Positions 1-12,550 of a stretch of DNA of 64,000 nucleotides are shown here, piece by piece (position 1 is the first letter of the stretch; every line of letters begins with the position of its first letter). Under the pieces are notes generated by a model. It saw nothing but the letters and a program-made list of their open reading frames with translations, made no database searches and was not told where the DNA came from. The position numbers and the translations under genes are program-made. The stretch comes from Melampsora larici-populina 98AG31 (lineage: Eukaryota; Basidiomycota; Pucciniomycetes; Pucciniales; Melampsoraceae): contig NW_006768832.1 in NCBI RefSeq assembly GCF_000204055.1, positions 33,196 through 97,195 of the forward strand. The letters run 5' to 3'.

Positions 1-2463
1 AGACTTGGACACCACTGGCACAAATTTGCTTGTTGAGGTTTTGGGCTTAATTTACCGCAGTGTCATGCGCATACAACACCTCACATCTTAGTGGAATCTA
101 TCCCTGTCACATCAAAATTGAAGGCATATGGCCCCAGACATTGAATTTAAGACTGACCATAGTAAGCTGTGTGTCACACTGAAGTCACAGTGGGTGATTT
201 CTCTACTTTTGCTTTGAATATTTCTTCTTAAAAACCAGTGGCTATAAAATGGGGTTTTCTATGAGGCCATGATTGGACAGGTGCAAGAAAGAATTTAGTT
301 GTGGATCTTTCACCATGTACAATCCCTGGTAGCCAGTCAATGTGCACACACAAAGAGATTTGAAAAAACAAACAAAGAAAGGTTTCTATAGTTTTGTTGA
401 ATTTCAGTGACAATCTCAGCACCCCTTTGTTGACCTTGCTTTCTGAGCACCTGAACAAAGGGAATGGGTCTTTGAATACAAAGACCTCTTCAAATCATCT
501 ATCATCCCTCTATGAATTGTTGTTGGTGTGTGCACGTCAACGTGCTACCAGAAAACTTACACAGTGTTTACCAAGGTCAACTGTAAAAAAAGATATTTAG
601 CATTGTGATCATGTGGCACAATGATGATAGGACAAGACATATATTACACTAATATCTCAGGTAGGATTAAGTAGAAGCAAACTGATTTTTGAGTCTGTTG
701 ACCTCACCAAACACCACAGCTTTGACTAAGCTGAATTCCAACACCAGAGATATCATGTCTTTTTGTCTGAGCTTTTTCTTTCAGGAAGTCTCCTCATCCC
801 AAGCAGATTCTGATTCAACCCTGTAAAAGCGGCTTAATAATTGATCTTGTTTTCATGGAAGGTTAACAGCTTGAGATATAAGTTCCAGATGAAAACTGGG
901 TGTTGATGTTGGATTTGTGTTTTCTGATTCTGAGGTAATTGAGGTTCTATGAATAATGAGATTTTGACCATGAAGGAAGAATTAGGCAGATGGTATAAAT
1001 GATATACCCAAATTTTCCATATTTGTGTAGTTGGATTTTGTGCTTTAGCATTGCTGATCACATAAAATGGAAGAGATTTTGAGGTTGTCACATAGTATCA
1101 CCAGTAATGTATCTTATAACTCTTTTCAAAGCTTCAATTCTGAATCATGTTCAGAAAGTTGTTTGAAGTATCTGTTGTGCAGAAGTCATATCAAGTGTAA
1201 CATAAACCAAAATCTTGATACTTCCTCAGATGCAAGTGGGATGGGTGACACTCACCAAAAAGAAACTATATTATATAACTGTGTGGGACAAGTTTAAGAT
1301 TACCTGAAAGCTAAACCAAAGCTTCACGGTGGTTTACAGGTAGGAACTTCAACATCAAGACTTTGAATATTAAATTCAATGTAATTACACCAAGCTGTTT
1401 GAATAAATATATCCTCTGAAGCCTTGTATTGATGATGTCAAAGACCACTAAAATTTCACAGTTAGCACAGTTGTAGGCACTGTTTTTCACAGGATTCACA
1501 AGACTGTATCCGCAATTAAAGATGAATCAATTCAACATCTTCAGAGACAGGAACCCATTTCATGTGAAGGACTTTACAGAGGGGGAGGTGTGCTGACACA
1601 CCTCACAGATGTGACACCACATTCCCCACATTGTTAGTAACCTCACATCCCTGAAGTAGGTTTTACACAGCCTACACCATGGTATACCTCTCAGCATTTA
1701 TAAAGTTACACGGAGCTGTGTCACCATTTAGTTCTAAGAATGTGGTATCTCAATCCCTTCCTTCTGCCCTCATTCCCAATGTGACTTCCAACTTTGTCAA
1801 AATAAATACAAGAAAACTATTCAAAAAGGAGACTGAACTTGAAGTCCCTTGGAGAACTTCAGATTTGCAGTTTGAGGGTTAAGTCTACAATTGTATCATA
1901 TACATACAATCTCAATTGTTGAGGTGAATGGCATAGTGAAAATGTTGAGCCAGTTTTCTGTATTAAAACTTTCTCACATTCATTTGATTGCAGTTGAATA
2001 AATTACACAATTTCTACACAGTTGACAGACAACCATTCTGTACAGTCTAGAGAAGTGCAAGTGTGTAGCTTGTGGGTGTGATGCAAGGTCATCTTAACTT
2101 CTCAGCTGACCTCATTGTAATGTAGCAATGTAAACAACAGATTCAACCCTTGGCAGCCACATTTGCCACTCTTGATGCCCTTGTTATCAGAGCAAGTTGA
2201 ATACTTTGGTTGTATCCAACAAAGAAGCAGAAGCAGTTTGAAACCTGAACTTGTCATCTTTGCACGAATGCCATGGCAGAATATTTTAGAACATTTATCA
2301 CTTCCGCCAGATGTCAAGCCCAGCCCAAAGCATACCACAATGGATCTATCAGGTTGATATGTTTTTAAACACCTATGTACAATGATACGTGCAAAGTTAT
2401 TGAAAATTTCCTGGTCTGTAGGTGACAAGTTGATTGACATATGTGACACGCCATCATAGAAAA
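1..2463. other. Gene-poor stretch
   Basis: No gene model could be supported here. Open frames are short, lack coherent splice signals and match no family I recognise. The sequence is AT-rich without obvious tandem repeats or inverted termini. It may hold old, unrecognisable transposon remnants or the downstream region of HIS6. Confidence 0.5.
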
Positions 2464-3851
2464 TCAAGAGTTTGTGGTGTTCCATTTCACTACATCTTCG
2501 AACTTCACCTTGTTACCACCAAATATATCTAGTGAGCTGAAGTGCATCAGTGCGATCAAATAGGCGTGGTGGACATAGACACGTTGTGTTAGCCTACGTA
2601 TTTTGGTGTGCGAACATCAAAAACAGTAAGACGTACCTGCCAAAAGTCAAGTCTACCTTTGAATTCGATAGATCCTTCACTAGATCTAAGTCGCTTACAG
2701 ATTTTGCACCGCCAGCATAAGTTACCGGGATCCGACTCCATTCCCCAAGACCTGGAAACAAATCAAATCTGGATGAGTGTTTGATGAACGCATGACGAAG
2801 TGAAATAAATTACGTTTGACTAGGTCTTCATCTATCCCTTTGCAAAGCCCTTCGTGATCAGCAGCGTGGATCAAAAATTCTGAACAAGATTCGCTTAGAT
2901 CTTGTAACGTGGCTATGGTCGTTTGAGGAAACTATTAACTCATGTAAATGTTGAAGTAAAAGTAGAACATATAGAATTGATGTTCGCGAACCTTCGTTGA
3001 CTTCGGTATCGGTCAGGTCCCTCCATTGGTTTGAGGCAACAAACCAAGTCGAATTCCTTTTTTTGCAACTGGTTTTTGGAAGATACAAACGCATGGAGAG
3101 TGAGAAAAAACCCTACATCGAAATAGATTTGTAGCACTATACGGGACTTGAGCGCAAAAGCCATGCTGCTAGCCACGAGGAGCTGTCGCGGTTCGAGAAA
3201 CGTGCAAGTACAGATTTTAAATCGTTTACCTGAGATCAATCACAAGCTTGTTTTTTCCTACTAGTTCGTTCAATTGTCGGAGTCGATCCTCTGAAAACTT
3301 ACAACCGGGAAATAAAAATGAGGTGACAATGATCTAAATCAAGGAGAAGTATGAGTGAACGTGTTAGTCATTCCCTCCAGATGAGTCCGATTATCGGAAT
3401 CCGTCTGACCTTCTCCGCCCCAGCATCAATCCATTTTTCAGCATTTGAAAGATCCACTCCTCCTCCAAGTTGTATGTGACCTCTCCAAGAATCCAATGCT
3501 CTTAGGGCGGCTTCATCATTCGAAGGTCCGAGCTTGATCAAATGAGTTCCGGTGAGATTATTGGTTCGATAAAGTTCGGTGTAATATTCTACCGGCTGAC
3601 TGTACACCGATATGAGAATGAGCTTAGAACCCGTTAAATCATCGGAATAGCGTGAACTGGCAAAAACTGACGACGAAGAAAAATTGGTTTGAAGTTGATC
3701 AGGACGATTCAAGTCTAATGAACCGCCGACGATCTGCTTGACCTAGAAATTCTTCGTTCGATTGAGGATCAGTTTTCTTATCCAAGGTAAGCTGAGTAAG
3801 AGGACTTACCTGACCATCGTGGAGATCTATACATGGACGAAAGACGGTCAT
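2464..3851 (-). CDS. HIS6: HIS6, phosphoribosylformimino-AICAR ribotide isomerase
   Basis: This enzyme catalyses the fourth step of histidine biosynthesis, an Amadori-type isomerisation of ProFAR, as a cytosolic (beta-alpha)8 barrel of the HisA/HIS6 family. Seven exons are read on the minus strand: 3810-3851, 3410-3742, 3230-3333, 2992-3068, 2814-2912, 2637-2751 and 2464-2536. All introns are GT-AG and the phases close to 280 residues, near the usual fungal length of about 260. Family landmarks occur in order: the N-terminal [18 protein letters not shown] (catalytic Asp in CIDLH), [58 protein letters not shown] (phosphate loop) and a C-terminal [18 protein letters not shown]. The ATG at 3851 is chosen because [11 protein letters not shown] matches the family N-terminus; an upstream in-frame extension does not. 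The gene appears intact. The GTTCGC donor of intron 4 is weak but keeps the frame. Confidence 0.95.
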
Positions 3852-5708
3852 CAGGTTTGCTGAAGAACGTTCGATGTGCTCCGAAATCCAATACAACAAA
3901 TGTGGTGAGCAAAAAAGCACCAAACCCTAATCAAGGAAGGGTTTCATTGGCGGTGACCAGTCCGAGTCCCAAGTCATGTCCCTTCAACACGAAGCTCGAC
4001 ATCACGGTTTTGACTCTGCACCACCATTTACCCGCTAACCTCAGTCAGTTCCGCATCCTAATCACCTCTCTCCTCACGTCCAGAATTCTTTGAAAACATG
4101 TGCAATGGTATCTTGACGAATCCGCCGAGGCCGCGATGGACGCGATGGCATTACCCACGTCGAATGACTACGGGACGACTTGATTCCTTTCACCCTCTGT
4201 CCTTCATGAGAAAGAAAAACCTCTGAGGCATTGGGAGTATGATCAAGTATGAACCCCTGGTAGAAAAGCCTATACGGAGAGATCAAAAAGAGTGTAGACC
4301 AATTTCAGATGCCATCATATCACTGATTAAATCAAAAACAAGCTCAGGTATTGCAGAGAGCCTCAAAGTAATTCAAAATCTCCATGGCTGGATGCAGGCT
4401 CTGATTAAAAAAGATGAGGAGTGATACATTGAGGAGGGTTCATACTGCACCAATGGGTATAGGACAATGGAAGTGTAGTAAAGTTCTACCCATCTGTGAG
4501 CCGGTGTCTGTGAAGGATCAAAAGTATATAGAACAAAAGAGGACATGCCCTCCTGTCATTTTCCATCCTCTTTTATATCTCTTCATATTTCCACCTCTTG
4601 GATTCAAGGGTAACCCCAAGGAAAGCTATAGCAGAAGTGTTAGCTCATAGAATTGATTTTTTTGCAAGAATACTCTTTGATGCTAGCATCTTGTGAGATC
4701 CAGGGATTTTGTCCACAATTTTCACAAAGGAAGCAACACAACAAGATCAGTTACATCTAGACTCCTTTGGATGTTGTGCATTGTGTGCACTGCACCTTAC
4801 CTGGTTGTCACTATACATGATTGATGGCTGTATGGTGATGATAGAGACTGGATATGGCTCTCAAGCTATGCACTCATCAAAGGGATTGTTAATCAACTTG
4901 ATATTGAAATTGTAATCTCCTTTGTCCAATGAGGTAGATTTATCAAGACAAAACCCAGTTTAATGTTCTGCCAGTGCCACACATTGCCAAATGTATGGAA
5001 AATATGAAAAGCAATCTGAGTGTAAAGGAATCTAAACTGATGTTTCTCAATACTTATCTTGACTGCATTCTACCTATATATCTTATCTCACTCTTCTAAG
5101 CTCAGCAGTGAACATGTATCTTTAAAAAGTGTCAATTTTCACAAACTGAAGTTCTTTCTCTTCCATAGGTTATTTTGTGGGCCACTATGCATCATACTTT
5201 ATTGAATTTCCCATGGTTCACAAAAGTGTACCTCATATTGCAGGGTCAGCTAAGAACTGTTTTTTCAAAGCTTTCAACTCAGATTCTCTCATATGACTAT
5301 TTTGATACTCTTACAAAGAGTGGGTTTAAATCTACACTGAGGCACTCATCTCCTTAGCACCACTAGTTCATACCTGGATCTTTCTTTCAAAAGTATGAAA
5401 CTCACTTTGAAAATAATATCTTAATCCCTGTATACACAGAATTGTCTACCACACCAGTCATACTGTGTGCATACTGTGTGTAGCTTTTATGTGTGAAAAT
5501 ATTCTTTTACTTACCAAGATATTCTAGCTTTGAACTATACAACTTTTAGCATGACTTGACCTTGGTTTTTTTTTTCTTTAGACATCATATTCTTCATTGG
5601 GGTCTTACTTACCATATAAGAGAACTGATCTATGGACTTCACAATTTTTCTGTGAAACATGATCAGAAGGAATTCCTAATTCATAGTTCTGACCAAGACT
5701 GATAAATA
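3852..5708. other. Intergenic region
   Basis: This lies between the 5' end of HIS6 and the 3' end of the orphan gene downstream. The first few hundred bases should contain the HIS6 promoter; no confident TATA box was found. The rest shows only short open frames without splice support and nothing recognisable. Confidence 0.4.
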
Positions 5709-7694
5709 TCAAGTCATTCTTGCAAGTTGAAACCTGATGTGACACCTCTTTTTGATAAGCTGATGGTCAGGGGGTAAAATATGGGTTGAAAGTTGATGCT
5801 TTTCACTTTCTACTGTGCTGATAATTGCCTCATACCATACTTCCACCAGATACCAGATAAGATGTGTAGACCTGCATCTTCCACTAACAAGCTTGCTCAG
5901 ATGAGCTATTGTCTTCTTTGTACTTGCCCACTCAGACCCTTTGCTTTTACTCTCCTTGGTTGTCCAGATAGCTTTATTTTTGTTGTCTATGAAAAAAATC
6001 AACCATTGATTAAAGTATGTTTTGAGGTGTTCCCATCCATTTTCAAAGATCATTTTTGAAAGTTTATCATCTATTATGGTTTTTTGCATGAGGAAGATTA
6101 TTCCAAAAAATGATGGTGTGATGTCTTTTTGAGCTGAAAGAACTGCCTTGTCTATCATTTCATTGCTTAAAACAATGTTGTGGCTAGGGATCTCCTTGGA
6201 TTTTTGTTCTTCAAGACTTTGGTGTGCATAAAGTTTATGTATCTCTTTGGAAATTGATTTGAAGAAAACATTTATTTTTTCTGCAAATTCTGTGTATTTT
6301 TGCTCAATTATCAGATTTCCTATCTGCTCAATTCTGCGAGGAAATGTTTTTGCTGAGTCAATCTCATCATATCCTGTAATTTCATTGTTCACCCCTTGTT
6401 CAAGACTGTATCCCTGATGTGTGGATCCATTGGAAGTGGCTCTGATCCATGGTCTCCAGAGTGATTTACCTTCTCCCTGTTGTTGATAGGCTTCTTCACA
6501 TTTCTGAAGGAATGAATCATAGCTCAAATTGATTTGAGACAAGGATGCCTGATGTTCAGTAACTTGGTACCATGTATTGATAAGCTCAATAATTATCTCT
6601 ATTGCAACTGGTGACCTTTCTGGTAGTTGTATTGTATGTGAAAGTATATCAAAAGTGTCGTTGTGTTTGATATGGATTCTTCCCCTGGTTTTGGGGGTCA
6701 AAAAGATAACCTCTTCTTGCAATTTCAAAAGTTGGTCATTCAGAAAGTGCTGTAAGAAAATCCACCCATCTTCTATCAACACTTTCCGTGCTAGTAGATC
6801 CCGATTCCCAGAATGAATGAGCCGCAAAGCTCCCAGAAATCCCATGACTAAATTGGTCCTTATTTTCTCAATTGCCAGAATGATCTTCTGTGAGTCATAA
6901 GACTGTGTTTGACTCATTGCTTGCCTTGCTTTAGATGATTCTTTGAATGCTTCCATCACTGATATAATGGTTTCAGAAAGGCCAGGTGTGAGCCACATAG
7001 CCAATTGAAATTGCCATCTGAGTGTAACCATTACTGATCTGTAATAGATCCTCGAGCTTCCTGATAGATGGTCCCTTCCTTCAAAGTGAATCAGCTTTTG
7101 CAGGTTTTTTTGACATGAGGGGCTTGGTGCTACTGAATGCTTTGAGTCATTGCCAGTTCTAGGTTTTTTGTTGGACACCTGCTCAATATTCGGAAAGTCT
7201 ACATCTTCTGCCTTTTCATCCACTTCATCTCTCAATATTTTCTCCTGCATCTCAGCTCTGCTTATCTTCTCTCTATTCGTGACAGCTGAAATTCCAATTG
7301 GCGTAGTTGTCCCTGGTAGAGCGATTGATGGTTGGGTGATATGTGAATGATGTTGCAAGCATTCTTCTAATTCCATGGGAGGATCAGCGGAATAACTAGG
7401 AAGCGGAAAATCTCGGAAAGAAGTGTGAGTTCGGTGGTCTCTCGAATTCGCGTTTTGCTCAAGTACCTCAAGGAGCTCCCCTTCAATAGTGGCCAGACGG
7501 CTTTCATGTTCCGGGCCACATGGTACATCTTGATCCCCAAACCAGCTGAGTAATAGTGTTTTACTTTTGTTTTCTACTTCCGGGGTGACTCTGGGAATTG
7601 TGAGATCTTGATCTTTTAGAAGCAATGAGGTTGCTACGCGAAAGTACAATATAAGATAGATTATAGTAATCAAATAGAAAACCCAAATCGCCAT
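5709..7694 (-). CDS. Membrane-anchored orphan protein with internal duplication
   Basis: This is a single long open frame of 661 residues. The ATG at 7694 is preferred because it starts directly on a hydrophobic segment, MAIWVFYLITIIYLILYF (residues 1-18), which reads as a signal anchor or signal peptide. Residues about 20-230 are polar and low in complexity. The rest is helical and seems to hold the same unit twice, roughly residues 265-430 and 510-655. Shared landmarks are GWIFLQHFLNDQL versus GWEHLKTYFNQWL, then NTWYQVT versus VEVWYEAI, then LSYDSFLQKCEEAY versus LPPDHQLIKKRCHI. I do not recognise the family; its build resembles lineage-specific secreted or membrane proteins of rust fungi. 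Being intronless in an intron-rich neighbourhood is unusual. Confidence 0.75.
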   Translation of the reverse strand: MAIWVFYLITIIYLILYFRVATSLLLKDQDLTIPRVTPEVENKSKTLLLSWFGDQDVPCGPEHESRLATIEGELLEVLEQNANSRDHRTHTSFRDFPLPSYSADPPMELEECLQHHSHITQPSIALPGTTTPIGISAVTNREKISRAEMQEKILRDEVDEKAEDVDFPNIEQVSNKKPRTGNDSKHSVAPSPSCQKNLQKLIHFEGRDHLSGSSRIYYRSVMVTLRWQFQLAMWLTPGLSETIISVMEAFKESSKARQAMSQTQSYDSQKIILAIEKIRTNLVMGFLGALRLIHSGNRDLLARKVLIEDGWIFLQHFLNDQLLKLQEEVIFLTPKTRGRIHIKHNDTFDILSHTIQLPERSPVAIEIIIELINTWYQVTEHQASLSQINLSYDSFLQKCEEAYQQQGEGKSLWRPWIRATSNGSTHQGYSLEQGVNNEITGYDEIDSAKTFPRRIEQIGNLIIEQKYTEFAEKINVFFKSISKEIHKLYAHQSLEEQKSKEIPSHNIVLSNEMIDKAVLSAQKDITPSFFGIIFLMQKTIIDDKLSKMIFENGWEHLKTYFNQWLIFFIDNKNKAIWTTKESKSKGSEWASTKKTIAHLSKLVSGRCRSTHLIWYLVEVWYEAIISTVESEKHQLSTHILPPDHQLIKKRCHIRFQLARMT

Positions 7695-9036
7695 GGTTGG
7701 TCCCTGGTCGGTTGGCCTACAAAATCTAATATTTGTGTCCAAAATGGAAAAGGAGAGACATCAACTTTAGCACGTTACATTACCAGTGAAATATTTTCTG
7801 GTGTCTCTACGCCTTATCAGTAGCGGAACATGTGTCAAAATGTGTTCGAGGTTCAAGATGCTTCTTACACGACAATTATTTCGGATGTGATATAATGACA
7901 TCAGCACAGATCCCAGTGCAACACCGGATCGCTAGGCACGCAGCACTGCAACTCCAACCCCCTGTAGAAGCCAGTTTTCAAGAATACGGGAGACTCCTCA
8001 TCCATCCAGTTTCCATCCTCGCCTTACATAAGTTGCAGCTCCTTCCCTTGTTTGTTCAGCTTTCGAAAAAGGGCACCGGGTGACGAAAGTTATCACTGGC
8101 GATAATATCTTATAATTCATCAAGGAGGGTCTGCTGTTTAGGGTTGCAAGATAGAGGGGAGGCTTATGTATAATTTCGTATCCAGAGTGCTTACAACGGG
8201 TGTGAAAATTGCTCGCAAACAAACTCAACATTTGGGAAAGCTGCAATTTGTCAGGCTGACGGCACGGGAAAACTTCTTCCTGGACTACCAAAACTCATAT
8301 ATTCAGCGGCTCATAAGAGACAGGGTAACGTTCTGAGAAAAAGATAGCACCTGCTGGTCCGCTCTGTTGCGCCAAGATTGCACGAGTCATGGAGGCCTTG
8401 TCATTTTGACGGTTTTGTGTAGAAGTCCAGTGACAAATACAGCAGTTATCAACCCAACAGTCAAGCTGTGAATTGACCACGACACCAGAAATCAATGGCT
8501 GGCAAGCCTGTTCTGTATATAGCCATGGAAGCCGACACTAGAGCAGCTCCCAAGATGAGTCTTTAGTTGGTCAACCAGAGAAGATATATGCAAAAGGCCA
8601 ATGTCTGTTACCATGTTGCAGATAATTCCAAATATTACATTCACCAAACTAGATCATGATCTTTTTGGCTTGTCTGTCACATTGACCTGTGCGATGAGTC
8701 CACTAAATCTGTAGCCCTATAATCAATTTTGTTCAATTCAAGATTCTACTACATAGCCTCATCATCAAATAAGTTTGAGAGTAGGTGAGACTTAGGTCGC
8801 CAAGCACCATGAATAATCTATGCAGGAAACCGCGATGGCTGTCATTGATAAGATAACCTTGTTAGATCCTTCGAAAAATCTATCTCTGCATTCGTGCGGG
8901 TCGTTTGATCATTAGGGCATTACCGATCGTGTAGTTAAGCGAATCTATCAACCCTGGGATTAAATCACGATCTACCTTGAAACGTCGGTCCTCGAGTTGA
9001 CCAAGGGTCGCGAAGCGAGAGGCTGATAGTTTTCTT
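7695..9036. other. Intergenic region, no supported gene
   Basis: Short open frames occur on both strands, including a Cys-containing minus-strand frame at about 8295-8500 behind a possible acceptor. None could be joined into a complete gene with a start codon. The stretch separates two minus-strand genes. Confidence 0.35.
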
Positions 9037-9697
9037 TCAATATGCCACCCGGATTATAAATGCAGTGAGAGTGAACACGATAGAATCCTATGGAGAATGC
9101 GATCGCACCAAAAGAACGATACAAAGTTTGGATCTCCTTTGAGCTGCAAAGAGAAGTAATCATTGACTCACGTTCATCCAGAGTTCTTTCAACACCACGT
9201 CGTTTGGCTCATCCCAGTGCGAGACTAATCCAGCTCTAGCCCAAACAAAATAGGAGGTCTCAGCTGATCAATTCAGTTCGGCATCACTTGAGGAGAGTTC
9301 AAGAATTCTTCACAAACCTTCCAGCTTGTCCACAGTTCTGAACAATTTGACTGCATATGACAAATTTGTAACCTTGAGAGTAGTGTTCTGCAACAGAACG
9401 ATACGATTAAGTCTCCTGAATATATTTCAGTAAACAGATTCACACACCTAGCAACAGTGCCTTTACATCTTGTCCAACTTGCTCATTCAGTGTCTTGAAT
9501 CTTGATTGATCTTTTTCAAAGCTCGTGCCTGTCAACCGAGATGTGATCAGAGGTAAAATTCGAGCCTGAATAGCGAGATAATCAGGCCTTTGCGACACCG
9601 TATCCATATCATATCACCAAGGGCCGACAAGATGAGAGATGGCAGTGACAGAAGCTTACTTATGTGCTTTGATCTCGATATCTTTTGCTTCGGCCAT
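9037..9697 (-). CDS. Tctex1-type dynein light chain
   Basis: This is a five-exon gene: 9660-9697, 9448-9587, 9314-9387, 9172-9258 and 9037-9087. All introns are GT-AG and phases close to 129 residues, the normal size for the Tctex1/DYNLT family. These proteins are homodimeric light chains that bind the dynein intermediate chain. The protein begins MAEAKDIEIKAHKPDYLAIQ. An amphipathic helix (RFKTLNEQVGQDVKALLL) leads into the central strand GYKFVICSQIVQNCGQAG, the counterpart of the family's YKYIV..VI.Q..GQG. It ends with DSIVFTLTAFIIRVAY, which fits the last two beta strands. The last intron was placed by that ending: a closer acceptor would leave a 28-nt intron and a non-family tail. The donor of exon 3 has two options; the one giving phase 0 was used. 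Confidence 0.82.
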
Positions 9698-11171
9698 ATG
9701 ATAGTGCTTGCGTTGCTTGTAGGGTAGGACGATGATGCATGGAAAGTCAAGGGATAGACGCGCTCGGAATGTGCATATGGTTTATGAGCCAAGATACATA
9801 TCACAGACATGACATATACATAGACTGGTCAGTGACATCCTCAAGAGATATCCAGTCAAACCCCTTGAAAGCCATACCTCGTTATTTCCATAACCCCTTC
9901 GAATCCATGGGGTATGGATCCCACATTTGCGGTGGAGGCCAAACTTGTACATACTTTACCCCCTATTCCCTTATCCCATACCAAAAAATGGAGGGAATGC
10001 TGACCAGAAACTCTGTGTGGGTGCCCTCTGTGCTGCTGAGCAACGCACAACAGTCTTCCATTGCTAATTACTTCAAACTCTGAAATCAATTGATCAATCT
10101 TAGAAAACCCCATTGATCACATCTAACTTCCCATCAAATTTTCACCTGGTGTGATTGATATATTTCACAATCACCAATCTCAATCAATCCATTCAAGACT
10201 GTCTCAAGAGACTTCCTTTGGAAGCAATCACTCATCCAAATCAAACCATTCTCAACTCAATCAACTATCTACCTCCAGCGGTATTAAAACATTCCATCTC
10301 AAAACAACATATTCAATGTTTTCAATTTTGTTTACTTTGGTCACTTATCCTGTTTGTTGTGAATCTTGAAGTTTCATTCAATGCTTTCACCTTAAGCTTC
10401 TACCCGGTATTCAGGACTGTATATCAATCTTTGTATGGTTCACATTGTTGTACAATAGTGTACATTGTTCTTCACCAAGACAAAAAGAATGACAACAGCA
10501 TCAACAATGATTTGAGCTTGCAAGTTGAGCTCATTGGCTACACCAGGGGGTAAAAGTCACCACACCACAGCCAAAACTGACCCAGTCCAGAAACACCTCA
10601 TTCTCAATTCATTTGGGATGTTTCTTAGAGAATCCACTATGGGAGTTGTAACCAAGTGATTTAGGGTAACTTTAATGCTAAAATATAGACAGGTCCACTA
10701 TGGACCTGAGACTTGCGGTCCCTACGACCGCGTCAAATTTTGCATTCCCCATGTTCAAATCTACGCAAGGCTATGACTTGATTTATTGTAGGAAATCAAG
10801 TCGAAACTACTGTTCTCAAAACTTCAAACTGCATATGAAACTTCATTTCTCAAACTTCAAACTTCACACATCAAAACCTCACTTTTGAACTTCAAATTTC
10901 AAACTTCATCCTCAAATCTCAACTTCAAGACATCACATTTCGGAACATTTCACTTTGAATTGAATCAATTTCAACCACAACATTGCCCTATATCTTGAGG
11001 TTTTGTGAGACACCTTAAGAATTGAGTCGCAGAATAGTCAATTGCTGAGTAGGCTGAGCTTGAGCTCAATCTGTTTGGAATCGAGTCTGAAAAGGTGAAC
11101 ACTGCAGACATTATTCGGGTTCCCCAAGTGGGCAGGGAAAAATGATTGGGAGTATGATTTGTCATAAAATG
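9698..11171. other. Gene-poor AT-rich region with short repeats
   Basis: No gene is supported. Between about 10800 and 10935 the sequence is a degenerate minisatellite of units like CTCAAACTTCAAACTTCA. The remainder shows only short open frames. It is likely old repeat-derived DNA. Confidence 0.4.
10800..10935. repeat. Degenerate CTCAAACTTCAAA minisatellite
   Basis: Imperfect tandem copies of a unit resembling CTCAAACTTCAAACTTCA run through this segment. The copies differ by small indels and substitutions. It is non-coding low-complexity DNA. Confidence 0.6.
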
Positions 11172-11650
11172 GTCTATCACTCCACACCTGAGCCATAACA
11201 CCCACACTACATATGTGTAGCAGGCTCAGTGAATATGTGGTTATCATGTACATACAGTTCTGCTCAGTTATCTGCTCATCAGGACAAGTTATTCATATGT
11301 AATACATGCTGTAACTTCTTTCAGATTGAAAAAAGCTTCCAAAAGATTGACTACATACACTGACTCAATGTTTTGGTGTGATCTCATCAACTCAACTGCA
11401 TGTAACACACTTTCTGTTACTAAGACATAGCTTCAACAATATTGCCTGAGCAGCTACAGAATTATATGTAGTGAATTTTTGGGAAAAAAAATTCAAAGTC
11501 GAAAAAGTTACATGTGGTATAACATGTGATTTATTTATTCTGATGGGCAAAAAACTGAGCAGACCTGTATGTACATGATAGACAACTATTGACTTAGCTT
11601 GCTGCACATATGTAGTGTGGGTGAAATGGCCCAGGTGTGCAGTATTATAT
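11172..11650. mobile_element. Fold-back (MITE-like) element, 0.48 kb
   Basis: The two halves are imperfect reverse complements of each other with arms of about 230 bp. The left end reads CACACCTGAGCC..ACCCACACTACATATGTG. The right end read backwards gives CACACCTGGGCC..ACCCACACTACATATGTG. The arms also share CATGTACATAC and CTGCTCAGTT, and meet near 11385-11400 at an ATCAACTCAACTGCATG core. No coding capacity is present. A clear target-site duplication was not found. A one-arm relative occurs at about 62435-62675. Confidence 0.75.
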
Positions 11651-12300
11651 TCTTTTATGAAAAACTGTACTATTAATCATTTTCCTCTGCCAAATTGGGG
11701 AAGTTGAATGATGTTTACAGTGTGAAGGTGGTGTGTGAAGCCTATAAAACAAGATTTCAAAGACAAGTTGCTCAAATTCTTGATGTTCCTCATTATTGTG
11801 GTTTGAACACTTCAAAAGAAGGTCAATGTGTCTCTTCAAGGAACTTGTAGTGGGCATTTGATGGATGGTTTTTCGGATGGGATTTGTGAGAAGATATGAT
11901 ATATCATTTCAAAATCAAACCACTGTGGACCTGATTGATTCACGGTGATTTATTGTAGTTAAATCAGGCATTACATCATCCTGTAGTGGATTTCGTGCGG
12001 TTACCAACTTAGGTAAAACACGCATGATAAAATTTCACAGTCAGGAACGCAAAACTTATGTTAAATCACCATCATGATAGTGGATGCTCTTAATGGTTTT
12101 TACACCACAGGAATCATTAAGTGTGAACCACAATTGAGCAAAGTTGTGGTGACTAGGTCTGCAACTTTCTTCAATTGTGGATCTGTGTAAGGGTGGAAGA
12201 GTTACATAGATAGTATGGGTTATACAAGTATGGGATTAGACAGTTGTGATTGTGTAGATAGTTGATTCTCTTCCCCCCTTACGAGTCTTCTCTTTTCCTC

Positions 12301-12455
12301 GTGGTTTCTTCTATCTTTCTTATTCTATTATCTCTATTCTTTTACGGGTTCTGACTTCTCAAGTGGTGGATTAGGTACGAGGTGGTTTCTTCTATCTTTC
12401 TTATTCTATTATCTCTATTCTTTTACGGGTTCTGACTTCTCAAGTGGTGGATTAG
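12301..12455. repeat. Tandem duplication, period 81 bp
   Basis: A 74-bp block beginning GTGGTTTCTTCTATCTTTC at 12301 recurs identically at 12382. The two copies are separated by a few bases ending in TACGAG. Identity indicates a recent duplication, perhaps by replication slippage. Confidence 0.9.
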
Positions 12456-12550
12456 TAATTGATACGAGGGGTTCTAGAAAACCTCTGCTCTCCGTGAGCC
12501 AGTGCCTGAGTCTCCGAGCTAGTGAAGGTGGAGAGACAACTCCACCTTAC

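Noticed and set aside
8295..8495. Minus-strand Cys-containing frame ending EPLNI
   Set aside because: No ATG in frame and no upstream exon could be linked; possibly an exon of an unseen gene, but not supportable.
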